The translations under genes were made by a program, and so were the position numbers. From NCBI RefSeq assembly GCF_900129445.1, contig NZ_FQVT01000006.1, positions 62,001 to 126,000 on the forward strand: a DNA stretch of 64,000 nucleotides, written 5' to 3'. The notes below the pieces were generated by a model, which ran no database searches, had not been told where the DNA came from, and worked only from the letters and a program-made list of their open reading frames with translations. This DNA is from Salegentibacter echinorum (GTDB lineage Bacteria; Bacteroidota; Bacteroidia; Flavobacteriales; Flavobacteriaceae). Shown in pieces: positions 7,977 through 16,704 of the stretch. Position 1 is the first letter of the stretch; every line of letters begins with the position of its first letter.

Positions 7977-10187
7977 ATGATCAAAAAAATTTCAAGCTTA
8001 GTTTTCCTATTCAGTATATTCTCTGGCTTTGCCCAACAGGCAATAGAAATGCCGGTTTCTAATACTATTAAAATTCAGGATAGTGATTCTAAAAGCGACA
8101 TTATTACCAAAGCTGCTCACGTGGTACCTACTCAAAATCAACTAACCGCTTTAAAAGACGGCTTTATCGCTTTTATACATTTTGGGCCCAATACGTTTAC
8201 AAAGAAGGAATGGGGTACAGGCGAAGAAGATCCAGAAGTTTTTCAATTAGAGAATTTAGATACAGATCAATGGTGTAAAGCCATTAAAGATGCCGGAATG
8301 ACCAAAGTAATCTTCACCGCCAAACACCACGATGGTTTTGTACTATGGCAAAGTCGTTATACAAAACAAGGGATTATGTCTTCGCCATTTAGAAATGGAG
8401 AGGGCGACATTATGAAAGCATTGGCAAAGTCTTGCGAAAAATATGGTCTAAAGCTAGGTGTTTATCTTTCTCCGGCAGATTTATACCAAATTGAGAATAA
8501 AGATGGGCTTTATGGAAATTTAAGTGAAGCTTCTCTTAGAACAATTCCCAGAAAAGTAGAAGGCAGGCCTTTTGAAAATAAAACAACTTTTGAATTTAAA
8601 GTAGATGACTACAATGAGTATTTCTTAAACCAACTTTTTGAATTGCTTACAGAATATGGTCCTATTCATGAAGTTTGGTTTGATGGGGCGCATCCAAAGC
8701 GCAAGGGCGGACAAACCTATAACTATGCTGCCTGGAAAGAATTAATACATACTTTGGCTCCTGAAGCTGTTATTTTTGGCAAAGAAGATATTCGCTGGGG
8801 CGGAAATGAATCTGGGGAAACTCGCAAAACCGAATGGAATGTAATCCCGTTTAAAGGCAATCCTAATAATTTGGAGGTTTTTGGCGATCTCACTGCCGAT
8901 ACACTTGGAAATAGGAGTCAGTTGTATGACGCGGAATATTTACACTATCAGCCGGCCGAAATCAACACCAGTATTAGAGAAGGTTGGTTTTATAGGGATG
9001 AAGAAACACAGAAAGTACGCAGTGCCGATGATGTTTTTGATATTTATGAACGCGCAGTTGGTGGAAACGCTATATTTCTACTAAATATGCCTCCCAATCG
9101 TGAAGGTTTGCTTTCTCCTGAAGATGTGGGTGTATTAAAAGAAGTAGGAGAGCGCCTGGAAGAAACTTATGCCGAAGATCTTTTTAAAGAGGCTGAAGCG
9201 AATGAAGCTTTACTGGATAATAACCTGGAAACTTTTAAAATTACGAAGGACAATAATGAATTCATTAATATTAAAACCAAACAGCCGGTTACCATAAATA
9301 GGGTGTTACTTCAGGAAGCGGTTGCAACGCACGGGGAAAGAATTGAAGAACACAGTTTCGAAGCGAAGATTAATGGAGAATGGCAAGAGGTTGCCCGGGC
9401 AAGTAATGTTGGTTTTAAACGCATTTTAAGGTTTCCGGAAATAACTTCAAACGAATTCAGGTTAAAGATTTTACAATCGCGCTTACAACCTGCAGTTGCA
9501 AAAATATCTGCGCATTTTTATAAAAAGCGTCCGCCACAACTTGAGATCTCAAGAGATTCAGAAGGAATGGTGAGAATTGAACCTAAAAAAGATGAATTTA
9601 CCTGGAAACGAGATATGTCACAAGTTCCTGAAACAGCTAAAGTTGAAATTAAATATTCCTTAGATGGTGTTACCCAAAGTTATAAAGATAGTTTTAGACT
9701 GAAAGAAGGAACGGTAGAAGCTTATGCTGTAAAAGATAGTTTACAGGGCAGTACTGCTTCCAGAACCTTTGGGATGCTAAAACAAGACTGGAAAGCCACT
9801 GCCGATAGCTTTAGTGGGGAAAACAGTCCGCAATTAGCCATAGATGCAAATGAAAATACATTTTGGATTTCCGGACCTAAGGGTTCTCCGCATTACCTGG
9901 AAATCGAGATGCAGCAGAAAAAACAAATAAAAGCATTTAGTTATACGCCAAAAGCTTCAGAGAAGATGAGTATGATTGAAAAAGGCGAGATCAAAATTAG
10001 TGAAGATGGAGAAGAATGGGAAACGGTATCAAATTTTGAATTTGGAAACCTTATTAATGATCCTACTACAAGAACTCACTATTTTGAAGAACCTATTAAT
10101 ACCAGGTTTATAAAAATTGAAGTAAAACGAATTGCCGGCGATGGAAAAACTGCCGCTGCGGCAGAAATAGACTTTTATTCTAAATAA
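7977..10187 (+). CDS. Alpha-L-fucosidase, GH29, with C-terminal beta-sandwich domains
   Basis: This 736-residue secreted enzyme removes alpha-L-fucose. The ATG at 7977 is chosen because it opens a clean signal peptide (cleaved near SGFAQ, residue 19). The upstream in-frame ATG at 7866 would place the operator inside the gene and add a Lys/Arg-rich leader. The catalytic (beta/alpha)8 part has FIHFGPNTF, AKHHDGF and EVWFDG, in which D236 is the expected nucleophile. The overall layout resembles GH29 subfamily B (alpha-1,3/1,4, Lewis-type). After residue about 470 come a chitobiase-C-like strand region (VEIKYSLDGV) and an F5/8 type C-like region (PQLAIDANENTFWISG). It is controlled from the shared intergenic region with the GntR gene. 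Confidence 0.92.
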   Translation: MIKKISSLVFLFSIFSGFAQQAIEMPVSNTIKIQDSDSKSDIITKAAHVVPTQNQLTALKDGFIAFIHFGPNTFTKKEWGTGEEDPEVFQLENLDTDQWCKAIKDAGMTKVIFTAKHHDGFVLWQSRYTKQGIMSSPFRNGEGDIMKALAKSCEKYGLKLGVYLSPADLYQIENKDGLYGNLSEASLRTIPRKVEGRPFENKTTFEFKVDDYNEYFLNQLFELLTEYGPIHEVWFDGAHPKRKGGQTYNYAAWKELIHTLAPEAVIFGKEDIRWGGNESGETRKTEWNVIPFKGNPNNLEVFGDLTADTLGNRSQLYDAEYLHYQPAEINTSIREGWFYRDEETQKVRSADDVFDIYERAVGGNAIFLLNMPPNREGLLSPEDVGVLKEVGERLEETYAEDLFKEAEANEALLDNNLETFKITKDNNEFINIKTKQPVTINRVLLQEAVATHGERIEEHSFEAKINGEWQEVARASNVGFKRILRFPEITSNEFRLKILQSRLQPAVAKISAHFYKKRPPQLEISRDSEGMVRIEPKKDEFTWKRDMSQVPETAKVEIKYSLDGVTQSYKDSFRLKEGTVEAYAVKDSLQGSTASRTFGMLKQDWKATADSFSGENSPQLAIDANENTFWISGPKGSPHYLEIEMQQKKQIKAFSYTPKASEKMSMIEKGEIKISEDGEEWETVSNFEFGNLINDPTTRTHYFEEPINTRFIKIEVKRIAGDGKTAAAAEIDFYSK

Positions 10188-10317
10188 TATTCACCCTGAA
10201 TAAATTCAGCTTAGGTAATGATTTTTTTTAGATGAAATTCGCAAAGGAAAAAACGCAAACCTGCCCGCCCTCAATGTTTTGAATTAGTTGGCAGGCGGGG
10301 AAACGCAGAGTATTATT

Positions 10318-10395
10318 GGCCACTAAAGCAGAAAAACACAAAGCTCCACCAAGATGTTCTTTGTGTTTTTCTTAGTGCCCTGGAGTCTTTGTGGC
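10318..10395. repeat. Intergenic inverted repeat of the CTTTGTG type, copy 1
   Basis: The arms GGCCACTAAAGCAGAAAAAC-(ACAAAG) and CTTTGTGTTTTTCTTAGTGCC pair over about 20 bp with a short loop, followed by GAGTCTTTGTGGC. A related copy lies at 40593-40660 with the same order CTTAGTG ... GAGTCTTTGTGGC. Such elements are familiar in Flavobacteriia intergenic DNA; function unknown, possibly transcription termination. Confidence 0.55.
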
Positions 10396-10575
10396 CTTTT
10401 TTATTTTTGATGAATAGGTTTTAAAGAGCAATAGGTAAATAATTTACAAATTTAACTAAGGAAAGCGCCGAGGGAGTGCGGCAATTTTCTTTAAGTTTTG
10501 GCCAGAGTTTCAACCTTGAACCTTAAATCTTTTTCTTTTTGCAAGTAAAAAATTGAGCAAAAGGCAATGGATAGT

Positions 10576-10654
10576 TATGTCGCTCCGCTGGAGCTCACTA
10601 CAACTTACTTCTACTTCTATACTATAAATATGCCACCTCTACGAGGTTTAAGGG
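10576..10654. repeat. Two hairpin units of an ATAAATATG-type intergenic repeat
   Basis: One unit holds TCGCTCCGCTGGAGCT (self-pairing GCTCC/GGAGC), the next reads ATAAATATGCCACCTCTACG then AGGTTT. A third, inverted unit lies beyond the IS at 12154-12180. The insertion sequence therefore landed within a repeat cluster. Confidence 0.45.
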
Positions 10655-10834
10655 AATAAAAAAATCGAAACAAAATATTACAGAAAGGAAAACTGAAACT
10701 TAACGAGCTTCAGAGAAGCAAAATATTTATAGTAAAATATTCATTGTTGTCCGGTAAAAATCTAAAGTAGCAAAAAAAGCCTTGTCATCGTCATATTTTA
10801 CTGAATTAGGTCTCTGTTTTCAAAACAGAACCCC

Positions 10835-12034
10835 CTATGGGTCAAAAATACTCAATTGACCTATGTTTTTTGTTGTTATTTCTTCGTATTTTGAGTCTGG
10901 GTTTTTCAGGAATTTGAACAGGTCAATGTAGGTCATCAAATGATACCGTATTACGGACATCATATTGGAATATGCCCAGTTCCTTTCTGCTTTTCTTTGT
11001 ATGACAAGCATTATAAGCTGAATGATTAAACTGACCCAAATTTGTATTTCAATCGCATTTTGGTTATCGCCCAAAAAGTATTTAAGTGGGAAGTTCTGTT
11101 TGAGCCTTTTGAACAAGGTCTCTATCTTCCAGCGGTTTTTGTAGATATCGGCTATCTTATCGGCTTCCAGTTCATAGTTATTGGTGATGAACTCATACAC
11201 TTTGCGTTTCTCTTCGTGCCAAAAAGCTATTCTCCTGAGTTGGAACTCCCCGTTCTTTTTATCGATAAGTGTGATTTTTTCATCTTTTAGGACAGCGTCG
11301 TCCACCTTGTCCGGTATATCAAACTCCTCAAGGCTTGTGTAGCGGGCATTGTCCTTTTGCCTGGTCACAAAATAGATATCGTCCAAGGTCCATTGTTGGT
11401 ATTGCTTATAATCCACATAGCCTTTGTCGAAGACAACGAAAGAATCTTTTTTCAAATCGAGTTCTTTTAAAAACACATGGTCGTGGGTGGCCGCATTTGA
11501 AAACTTTATCAAGCAGGGAACATCTTCCATTGCATTTATCATCGTGTGCATCTTTATCCCGCCTTTCTTTTTACCGCCCATCGGATTTCTGCCAACACCC
11601 TTCAGGATATCACTAAAGAGCGTTATCGTTGAAGAATCGACTATTTTGAGGTCTTTTACGGCAGGCTCCCTGGTTCTGCTGTCCGATAAAAAATGACGAT
11701 AGCGTTTGTATAGCAAACCATAAATATCCGCAAAGACTTCCGCGCTCCTTCGCTTGTTGGCATCGGATAATGTGCTGCGTTTTGGAAAGTCCTTTAAGCC
11801 CAAATGGTTGATCTTGCCCTCGCAGGCGAGCATTATGCTGGAGACTTCACGAAGCGAGCTGCTACCGCTGATCACGGAGAATATCATCGTGACCAAGTGC
11901 TCGTAGGTCGTGAACTTTTTAGTGTACTTATCGCTATTATGCTTCTTCGCTGTCCGGTAAACATCATTGTGATCCAAGAACTTTAAAACCTGTTTGATAA
12001 TGGGTTGTCCGCTAAAGTTTTTACTTTTGTTCAT
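10835..12034 (-). CDS. IS4-family DDE transposase
   Basis: This 399-residue transposase has an N-terminal DUF4372-like helical domain (residues about 1-90, with LVTMIFSVISG and LREVSSIML), then a DDE_Tnp_1 catalytic domain. The first Asp is in KIVDSSTITLF and the second in VVFDKGYVDYKQY. The YREK-like region YKNRWKIETLFKRLKQ carries the catalytic Glu. The ATG at 12034 is preferred to a TTG at 12061. There is no frameshift or stop, so it is probably functional. It moves the surrounding element by cut-and-paste and has no role in glycan use. Confidence 0.93.
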   Translation of the reverse strand: MNKSKNFSGQPIIKQVLKFLDHNDVYRTAKKHNSDKYTKKFTTYEHLVTMIFSVISGSSSLREVSSIMLACEGKINHLGLKDFPKRSTLSDANKRRSAEVFADIYGLLYKRYRHFLSDSRTREPAVKDLKIVDSSTITLFSDILKGVGRNPMGGKKKGGIKMHTMINAMEDVPCLIKFSNAATHDHVFLKELDLKKDSFVVFDKGYVDYKQYQQWTLDDIYFVTRQKDNARYTSLEEFDIPDKVDDAVLKDEKITLIDKKNGEFQLRRIAFWHEEKRKVYEFITNNYELEADKIADIYKNRWKIETLFKRLKQNFPLKYFLGDNQNAIEIQIWVSLIIQLIMLVIQRKAERNWAYSNMMSVIRYHLMTYIDLFKFLKNPDSKYEEITTKNIGQLSIFDP

Positions 12035-12073
12035 ATATCTGGTTTTTGTGGTAAAAAACAAGATATAAAATAA

Positions 12074-12100
12074 GCGGGAAATCCCTTTGGGAAATCCCGC
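12074..12100. terminator. Hairpin inside IS right end, upstream of transposase
   Basis: GCGGGA...TCCC and GGGA...TCCCGC pair with two internal A-A mismatches and a TTT loop. It lies between the right IR and the transposase start, where it could block transcription entering from outside. This is a common arrangement in insertion sequences (inference). Confidence 0.5.
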
Positions 12101-12153
12101 TTTTAAAAATCTTTACCGGACACTACTGTAAAATATTTAAAAATTGGTCAAAT

Positions 12154-12180
12154 AGCTCCAGCGAAGCGGTATATTTATGA
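12154..12180 (-). repeat. Third ATAAATATG-type hairpin repeat, right of the IS
   Basis: On the minus strand it reads TCATAAATATACCGCTTCGC followed by TGGAGCT, matching the units at 10576-10654 on the other side of the IS. Confidence 0.4.
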
Positions 12181-12396
12181 CAAATGGATAACAATCACGA
12201 TTATATTTGAAATTAAACACAGTATCTTACAGATTTAAGATTCAACATAAACCTACTAGGTCCCGCAGACCTTGCAGCAAGTTGTAATCACAATTTAGAA
12301 AGACGGTAGTTAAATGCATAACTCATTTATTATTCATTAGTTATTTAATTGATTATTAAATATTTAATGTAAATTAATATTTGACAAAATTAGGCT

Positions 12397-12702
12397 ATGA
12401 AAATTAGAAACATTCAAAATAAGATTTTCTACTGTAGTGTTTTTATTTTTTGTTATTTTCTTTTTCTGGTTTTAAATGCTTATGTAATTCATTCCAGGGC
12501 ATTTGTTATAGGTTTTTTCCAGGAGCTTTTTACTTTTCCAATGATGTTGGCCCAGGTAATCTTATTGGTATTTGCCTTTAAGTATTGGCGAAGCGATCAA
12601 TTCTCAATACAATCAATATGCTTTTGGTCTGTTTTAATTCTGGTTTTTACAAATACGTTTACTTATGGAAGTTACGTATTGTCTCGATTGGGGTTTTTCT
12701 AA
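12397..12702 (+). CDS. Small three-helix membrane protein, paralogue of the one at 35805
   Basis: This 101-residue protein consists of three predicted membrane helices (about residues 10-30, 38-61 and 73-95) linked by short charged turns such as KYWRSDQFS. No family is recognised. It aligns without gaps with the 98-residue product at 35805-36101, at about 40 % identity by eye, sharing LNA, ELFT, QV, FSI, FW and a C-terminal SR. The other copy lies inside the sialic acid block between the O-acetylesterase and the transporter. This copy sits beside the IS and a toxin-antitoxin pair. The function is unknown; two copies in one locus suggest a link to it. Confidence 0.7.
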   Translation: MKIRNIQNKIFYCSVFIFCYFLFLVLNAYVIHSRAFVIGFFQELFTFPMMLAQVILLVFAFKYWRSDQFSIQSICFWSVLILVFTNTFTYGSYVLSRLGFF

Positions 12703-12848
12703 AACCTTTGATTGACGATCTTCATTTGCTATCCGCATTCTATATAATGACACTTACCCTGCTGCTGTTTTTAATTCTACTTTAGTTTTTAGCCAGCCTC
12801 CACCAAACCCATAAGCCTGGAAAAATAAAAATAAGTTATATTTAAGCT

Positions 12849-13127
12849 ATGGAAGAAATTTGGACAAAAGAAGCAAAATATACCTTTGAGAATAATATTG
12901 ATTTTCTGGTAAATCGTTGGTCTATAAAAGTAGCCGATTCTTTTGCTAAAAAAACGTTCCAATTAATTGATTTGCTTAAAAAAAATCCTGAAATAGGACA
13001 AATTGACGAAAGATGGAGAACCCAGAAAATTTTAGTGGTACCACAGATGTATCTTTTTTATGAAATTCGAGGAAATAAATTGGTTTTACTCTATTTTTGG
13101 AATAACTTCAAACAACCTTTATTTTAA
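12849..13127 (+). CDS. RelE/ParE-superfamily toxin
   Basis: This 92-residue protein has the RelE/ParE fold pattern: N-terminal KEAKYTFENNIDFLVNRW, a helix with KKTFQLIDLLKKNPEIGQI, and C-terminal strands ILVVPQMYLFYEIRGNKLVLLYFWNNF. Members either cleave mRNA on the ribosome (RelE) or poison gyrase (ParE); which applies cannot be told here. Its stop region overlaps by 9 bp the 3' end of a convergent gene for an HTH protein that is probably its antitoxin. Such a tail-to-tail order is unusual, since most type II pairs are one operon. Confidence 0.82.
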   Translation: MEEIWTKEAKYTFENNIDFLVNRWSIKVADSFAKKTFQLIDLLKKNPEIGQIDERWRTQKILVVPQMYLFYEIRGNKLVLLYFWNNFKQPLF

Positions 13128-13427
13128 TTTTTCTTTTATTCCTTCCAATATTTCGCTCCTGGTATAAGTTCTACCGTTTTCAATATCATCTTTACTCCTT
13201 TTTAAACCTTGCTCTAAATCATAGGCATAAGCTTCTTTAGGTTTTATTAAACGAATAATTTTTAAAGCTTCATCTGGCGTGAAAGAATTGGTTTTTAATT
13301 TTCGATAAAAAGTTGGTGTACTTATTCCCACTTCGCTGATTATATAGCTTTTTTTATAAGGAGAATTATCTATTAATTCTTCTATGTCATTTAAAATATT
13401 CTTGTATTCGATAATTTCTTTTATCAT
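13119..13427 (-). CDS. HTH-type probable antitoxin, convergent with RelE/ParE toxin
   Basis: This 102-residue protein has an N-terminal helix-turn-helix (about residues 28-55, KSYIISEVGISTPTFYRKLK, then TPDEALKIIRL). Its charged C-terminal tail (DDIENGRTYTRSEILEGIKE) resembles the toxin-wrapping tails of antitoxins. It is encoded opposite the toxin and overlaps it by 9 bp at the 3' ends. The assignment as cognate antitoxin is inferred from adjacency and tail type. It could instead be an independent XRE-like regulator. Confidence 0.65.
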   Translation of the reverse strand: MIKEIIEYKNILNDIEELIDNSPYKKSYIISEVGISTPTFYRKLKTNSFTPDEALKIIRLIKPKEAYAYDLEQGLKRSKDDIENGRTYTRSEILEGIKEKLK

Positions 13428-13804
13428 ATTTGAAACTTTTTCATATCGTTTAATGATAAAGATAAGTAATAAAAATAATAATTCATAATATAGACAAGTA
13501 GTGTCTGATAAAAAATTTAAATACTCTAATAACTCCGATGTTGAGCTACCACAGGCTTTATTTACATTTTTGTTGTTTATTTATATGTAGAACATGCGTG
13601 TTACGAAATACAAAAAATAGTTAATTTTGTTTATCAGATAGTTACAACCAAGTTGTCTTTCTTTATTCTCGAGGCGCAGCGGCCGGATTCCAATAACTAT
13701 CGGAAGTTTCGGGATTGATGCTTTAACCAAATAAAAATCCCACAGGATTTAAATAAAAATATCCTGCGGGATTTATTCATAATCAATTACAATAGGCGAA
13801 TTTT
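13428..13804. other. Intergenic: upstream of antitoxin, terminator at right, no gene
   Basis: A/T-rich non-coding sequence with the GH20 terminator at its right end. One near-match to the operator palindrome (TATGT-AGA-ACATG at 13584-13596) has no matching downstream gene of the regulon. Confidence 0.4.
13729..13771 (-). terminator. Terminator after the large GH20 gene
   Basis: On the minus strand TCCCGCAGGAT pairs with ATCCTGTGGGA (one mismatch) around an A/T loop and is followed by TTTTTATTT. It lies just past the GH20 stop. Confidence 0.75.
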
Positions 13805-16510
13805 CTATTCCACCACAATCTCATCAAGAAAGATAAAACTGGATTTCCCTGCGCCGGTATGCCACTCGGGTAAAGATCCCATAGATTTTACCAAAACTTT
13901 TATATAGCGTGCATTTTCATTTAATTCTCCTGAAGAAAAATTCTCAATAATCAAGCCTTGTTTTTGTGGATCTACAGGATTCTTAGCAACAGCTACTTTC
14001 TTAAAGTTACTCCCATCATCTGAAATGTAAAACTCCACACGTTCCGGTAGCATAACCCAGGAAATTAACCGCTGAAAGAAATCGGCAGAAATTTCATTGA
14101 TTTCAGTTTTTGTTTTTAAATCTAAGATTACTTCAATATCCTGTCCGGCATAGCCTTGCCATCTTCCATCGGCGAAATCTTCAGAACCTTTCAACCCATC
14201 TGTAAGTCCGCCGGGACCGCCAGCAGCATAAGCAGGGTTTGCGGTACTTACCCGACCTTTAATTTCAGGCTTTGCACCAAGCGCTTTATGCACATTAAAG
14301 TATTTAGCTGAAATTTCTCCTTCTTTCGTACCCTGAAATGCTCTCGCTTTAATCTGTGCATTTTCAGTAACGCTTAAAGAACCTTTATAAAGTTCACTTT
14401 CCTTTGTTGGTTCCCCGCCATTGGTGGTATATCTAATTTCGGTATCTGGATAAAGGGTACTCAGTTTAATCTCCATTTCTCCAGGTCTTATAGCTTCGCC
14501 GGCCTTAATAAATACGTGTGTTTCCAGGTCTAAAAATTCTCGGGCTGTCTTGTCATATTTATTTAAGTTTTCAGTAAGCCAATATTCTCTATTTTCAGCT
14601 TGCCATAAATCGATATAATCAATTTTCAACTGGTGTAGCTCCTTAAATAGTTTATCCCGGGTTGCTTTGATTTCTTCTTTAGAAACTGATTTAGGATTCT
14701 CGTGAGCTTCCTGTAATTTTAGAATGAATAAGTTTTTCTTTGCGGCAAAGGCAGCTCTTTCCGCAGCATTTCTAGCGACTTCAATTACTATTTTTTCCGC
14801 TCCTACGTGATTCGACAAGGTTTTAAGTTCTTTTGCCACTGCGCTCGCTTCTTTCAGCATAGCTCTGTTGGTTTCCGCCACTTTTTGAGCCTCCTCTCCT
14901 GGATAAAAGTCAAAAATACTGCCCCAAACCGATGCGTTGCTCATACTTCCAAAAACGGGGATTTCCCTTAGTTCACTAAACTTATTAAGCGACTGCATCA
15001 CGCTTTTTCCGTCTTCCATTTCAAAAAACAAAAGATCCAGGGCTTTGTTAAAAGTTTTTAGCCTACGCGCTCTCTCTTTTTTAGCCTGTGCTTCTTCCTG
15101 ACTTTCAATAGGGTTCCAGGCCATTTCTGCTCCCCAAATAATGCCGTGCCAATTAGCATTAAATAAAGTTTCCCCATCATCGTCCCAGGCGGTATTTATC
15201 ATTCCCATAGCGCCATATTCTTTTCCGTCGCGCACATAATTAGCAATATTTTTTACAGCCACGTCCAAATTTGGATAGATCTCACTCCAGCTTCTCACCC
15301 CGGGAGCAACCATAAAATCAAATCCCGATTCTTTAAAAGGTAAAATAGCCTTGTCAAAACTATCCCTGGGATCGTAGCCCCAGGAAAGAATAATAAGATC
15401 TTTTGGCAATTGATCTATAATTTCCTGATGGTTAACGGCGATATCGCCCCACATCATAGTTCGTTTTCCGTGTTTTTTAAGAATATCATCCAGTTTATTT
15501 ATATGCATTGCATACACCGCTTCCATGCCTAAAGAATCAACCAGGGCTTTTGCTTTCCCAGAGCCGAGTCCGTCGGTTTCATCGGCTCCAATATTAAAAA
15601 ACGGATGGTCGTAAGCTTTGGCGGCATCGCCAAGATACTCGTCTAAAAACTCGTAAGTTGCCGGGCTACCCGGATTTAAATTCCACTTGTTATCCGCTAT
15701 TTCGTCGTAGAAAGGATTTTTTAAAATTTCTTCCATGTGGCCAAAAGCCTGCTGATTTCCGATAAGCACCACATGATATTTTGCGGCAAATTCTTCCAGC
15801 TCATTAATTTCCTCTGGCGTAAAAGAATCTAAAGGTGCGATATCGGCAAACTTCTCGTTACGAAGGGTATGCTCGGTATAAAGGTTTAAAAAATTAAGTT
15901 TATATTCCGATAATTTGCGAATGGCATCTTTGGTAAACTCTAACGTGGGAATAGGCCCCCTGCTTATATCGTCCATCCAACCCCGATATTCTAAAGCCGG
16001 CCAATCTGTGATTTCTAAAGCAGGTAAACTCTTGTTTTTTACAGATTTTATAAGTTGTTTTAAAGTTTGCACACCATAAAACAAACCTTTTTCTGTATTG
16101 GCGATTAGTTTAATTTGATCTTCTTCAATTTTTAGCCAGTATCCCTGTGCTCCAATTTGCTGAAGTTTTTCTGTATCGGGGAGGAGCTTTTTTATTTTTG
16201 ACTTCGGCTTATCCTCAAGCGTATATAAGATGATATCAGCTTTTTTAGGAGATCTCACAAGTTTTGAAGCGACTCCCATTTGGTCATTTAATTCTTCTTT
16301 TAATTGCTTAAGGGCAAAATCATTATGTTCTGAGCTATTTATCCATAAACCCTGAGTTTTATCAAGGTTAAATTCAGCTTCCAAAAAAAGTACTTCCTGA
16401 GGTTTGGGGATAACAGCAATATCCTGTGCCTGCATCCCGGGAAATGAAAATCCAAAGAAAAGCATCAACATTGCAAAACTCAATTTGCTTCTTAGCCTTA
16501 TTTTATTCAT
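13805..16510 (-). CDS. GH20 beta-N-acetylhexosaminidase, multidomain (901 aa)
   Basis: This secreted exo-enzyme releases terminal beta-GlcNAc or beta-GalNAc. It has a signal peptide ending near GMQAQ (residue 29), then a GH20b-type N-terminal alpha/beta domain (to about 165). The catalytic barrel follows, with FFNIGADETDG, where D310-E311 is the Asp-Glu pair of the substrate-assisted mechanism. A helical extension, a chitobiase-C-like domain (about 710-760, IRYTTNGGEPT) and a C-terminal F5/8-like carbohydrate-binding domain complete it. The barrel is diverged (YTEHTLRNE replaces the usual HWHLTDD), so substrate preference may differ from the two other GH20s here. It is the terminal gene of a minus-strand series. 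Confidence 0.88.
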   Translation of the reverse strand: MNKIRLRSKLSFAMLMLFFGFSFPGMQAQDIAVIPKPQEVLFLEAEFNLDKTQGLWINSSEHNDFALKQLKEELNDQMGVASKLVRSPKKADIILYTLEDKPKSKIKKLLPDTEKLQQIGAQGYWLKIEEDQIKLIANTEKGLFYGVQTLKQLIKSVKNKSLPALEITDWPALEYRGWMDDISRGPIPTLEFTKDAIRKLSEYKLNFLNLYTEHTLRNEKFADIAPLDSFTPEEINELEEFAAKYHVVLIGNQQAFGHMEEILKNPFYDEIADNKWNLNPGSPATYEFLDEYLGDAAKAYDHPFFNIGADETDGLGSGKAKALVDSLGMEAVYAMHINKLDDILKKHGKRTMMWGDIAVNHQEIIDQLPKDLIILSWGYDPRDSFDKAILPFKESGFDFMVAPGVRSWSEIYPNLDVAVKNIANYVRDGKEYGAMGMINTAWDDDGETLFNANWHGIIWGAEMAWNPIESQEEAQAKKERARRLKTFNKALDLLFFEMEDGKSVMQSLNKFSELREIPVFGSMSNASVWGSIFDFYPGEEAQKVAETNRAMLKEASAVAKELKTLSNHVGAEKIVIEVARNAAERAAFAAKKNLFILKLQEAHENPKSVSKEEIKATRDKLFKELHQLKIDYIDLWQAENREYWLTENLNKYDKTAREFLDLETHVFIKAGEAIRPGEMEIKLSTLYPDTEIRYTTNGGEPTKESELYKGSLSVTENAQIKARAFQGTKEGEISAKYFNVHKALGAKPEIKGRVSTANPAYAAGGPGGLTDGLKGSEDFADGRWQGYAGQDIEVILDLKTKTEINEISADFFQRLISWVMLPERVEFYISDDGSNFKKVAVAKNPVDPQKQGLIIENFSSGELNENARYIKVLVKSMGSLPEWHTGAGKSSFIFLDEIVVE

Positions 16511-16580
16511 AGTTTTTTAAAATTTTTAAAATTGATTTGAATGTTTGTAAGTATAAGTTCAATAGACTCCTCCAGACATC

Positions 16581-16620
16581 AGACCTCATAGGTATTTATC
16601 CCGCATAGCTATCGGGATTG
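16581..16620. repeat. Small hairpin and partial AGACCTCA repeat
   Basis: AGACCTCATAGGTAT resembles half of the palindromes at 39080 and 52668. It is followed by a hairpin with arms ATCCCG/CGGGAT around ATAG/CTAT. It lies between the GH16 stop and the GH20 start and may slow transcription. Confidence 0.35.
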
Positions 16621-16704
16621 TAAGGACTTTTTGGAATTTCAGCTAAAGTAATCAATACTGTCAAATCCCAAATTAGCGAATTACCGCATTAACGTATTAC
16701 CATA

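Larger units (their letters stand above)
10188..10731. other. Intergenic region rich in small repeats, no gene seen
   Basis: Between the fucosidase and the IS element lie two kinds of flavobacterial intergenic repeats (entered separately at 10318 and 10576) and A/T-rich sequence. No coding sequence is supported. Confidence 0.5.
10732..12137. mobile_element. Intact IS4-family insertion sequence with 10-bp target duplication
   Basis: The element spans 10742-12127. It is flanked by a direct repeat GTAAAATATT at 10732-10741 and 12128-12137, the expected target-site duplication. Imperfect terminal inverted repeats share TGTCCGGTAAA near both ends (left from 10748, right complement from 12122). 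It carries one transposase gene on the minus strand and an internal hairpin near the right end. A clean duplication and an intact gene suggest a fairly recent insertion. The exact outermost IR base is uncertain by one or two positions. Confidence 0.85.

Noticed and set aside
12585-12785. Open frame of 66 codons overlapping the small membrane protein
   Set aside because: Other frame of the paralogue-supported gene; no similarity and mostly low-complexity hydrophobic sequence.
13584-13596. Near-match TATGT-AGA-ACATG to the operator palindrome
   Set aside because: It is 157 bp upstream of the antitoxin gene, one base off, and no glycan gene follows; probably chance.
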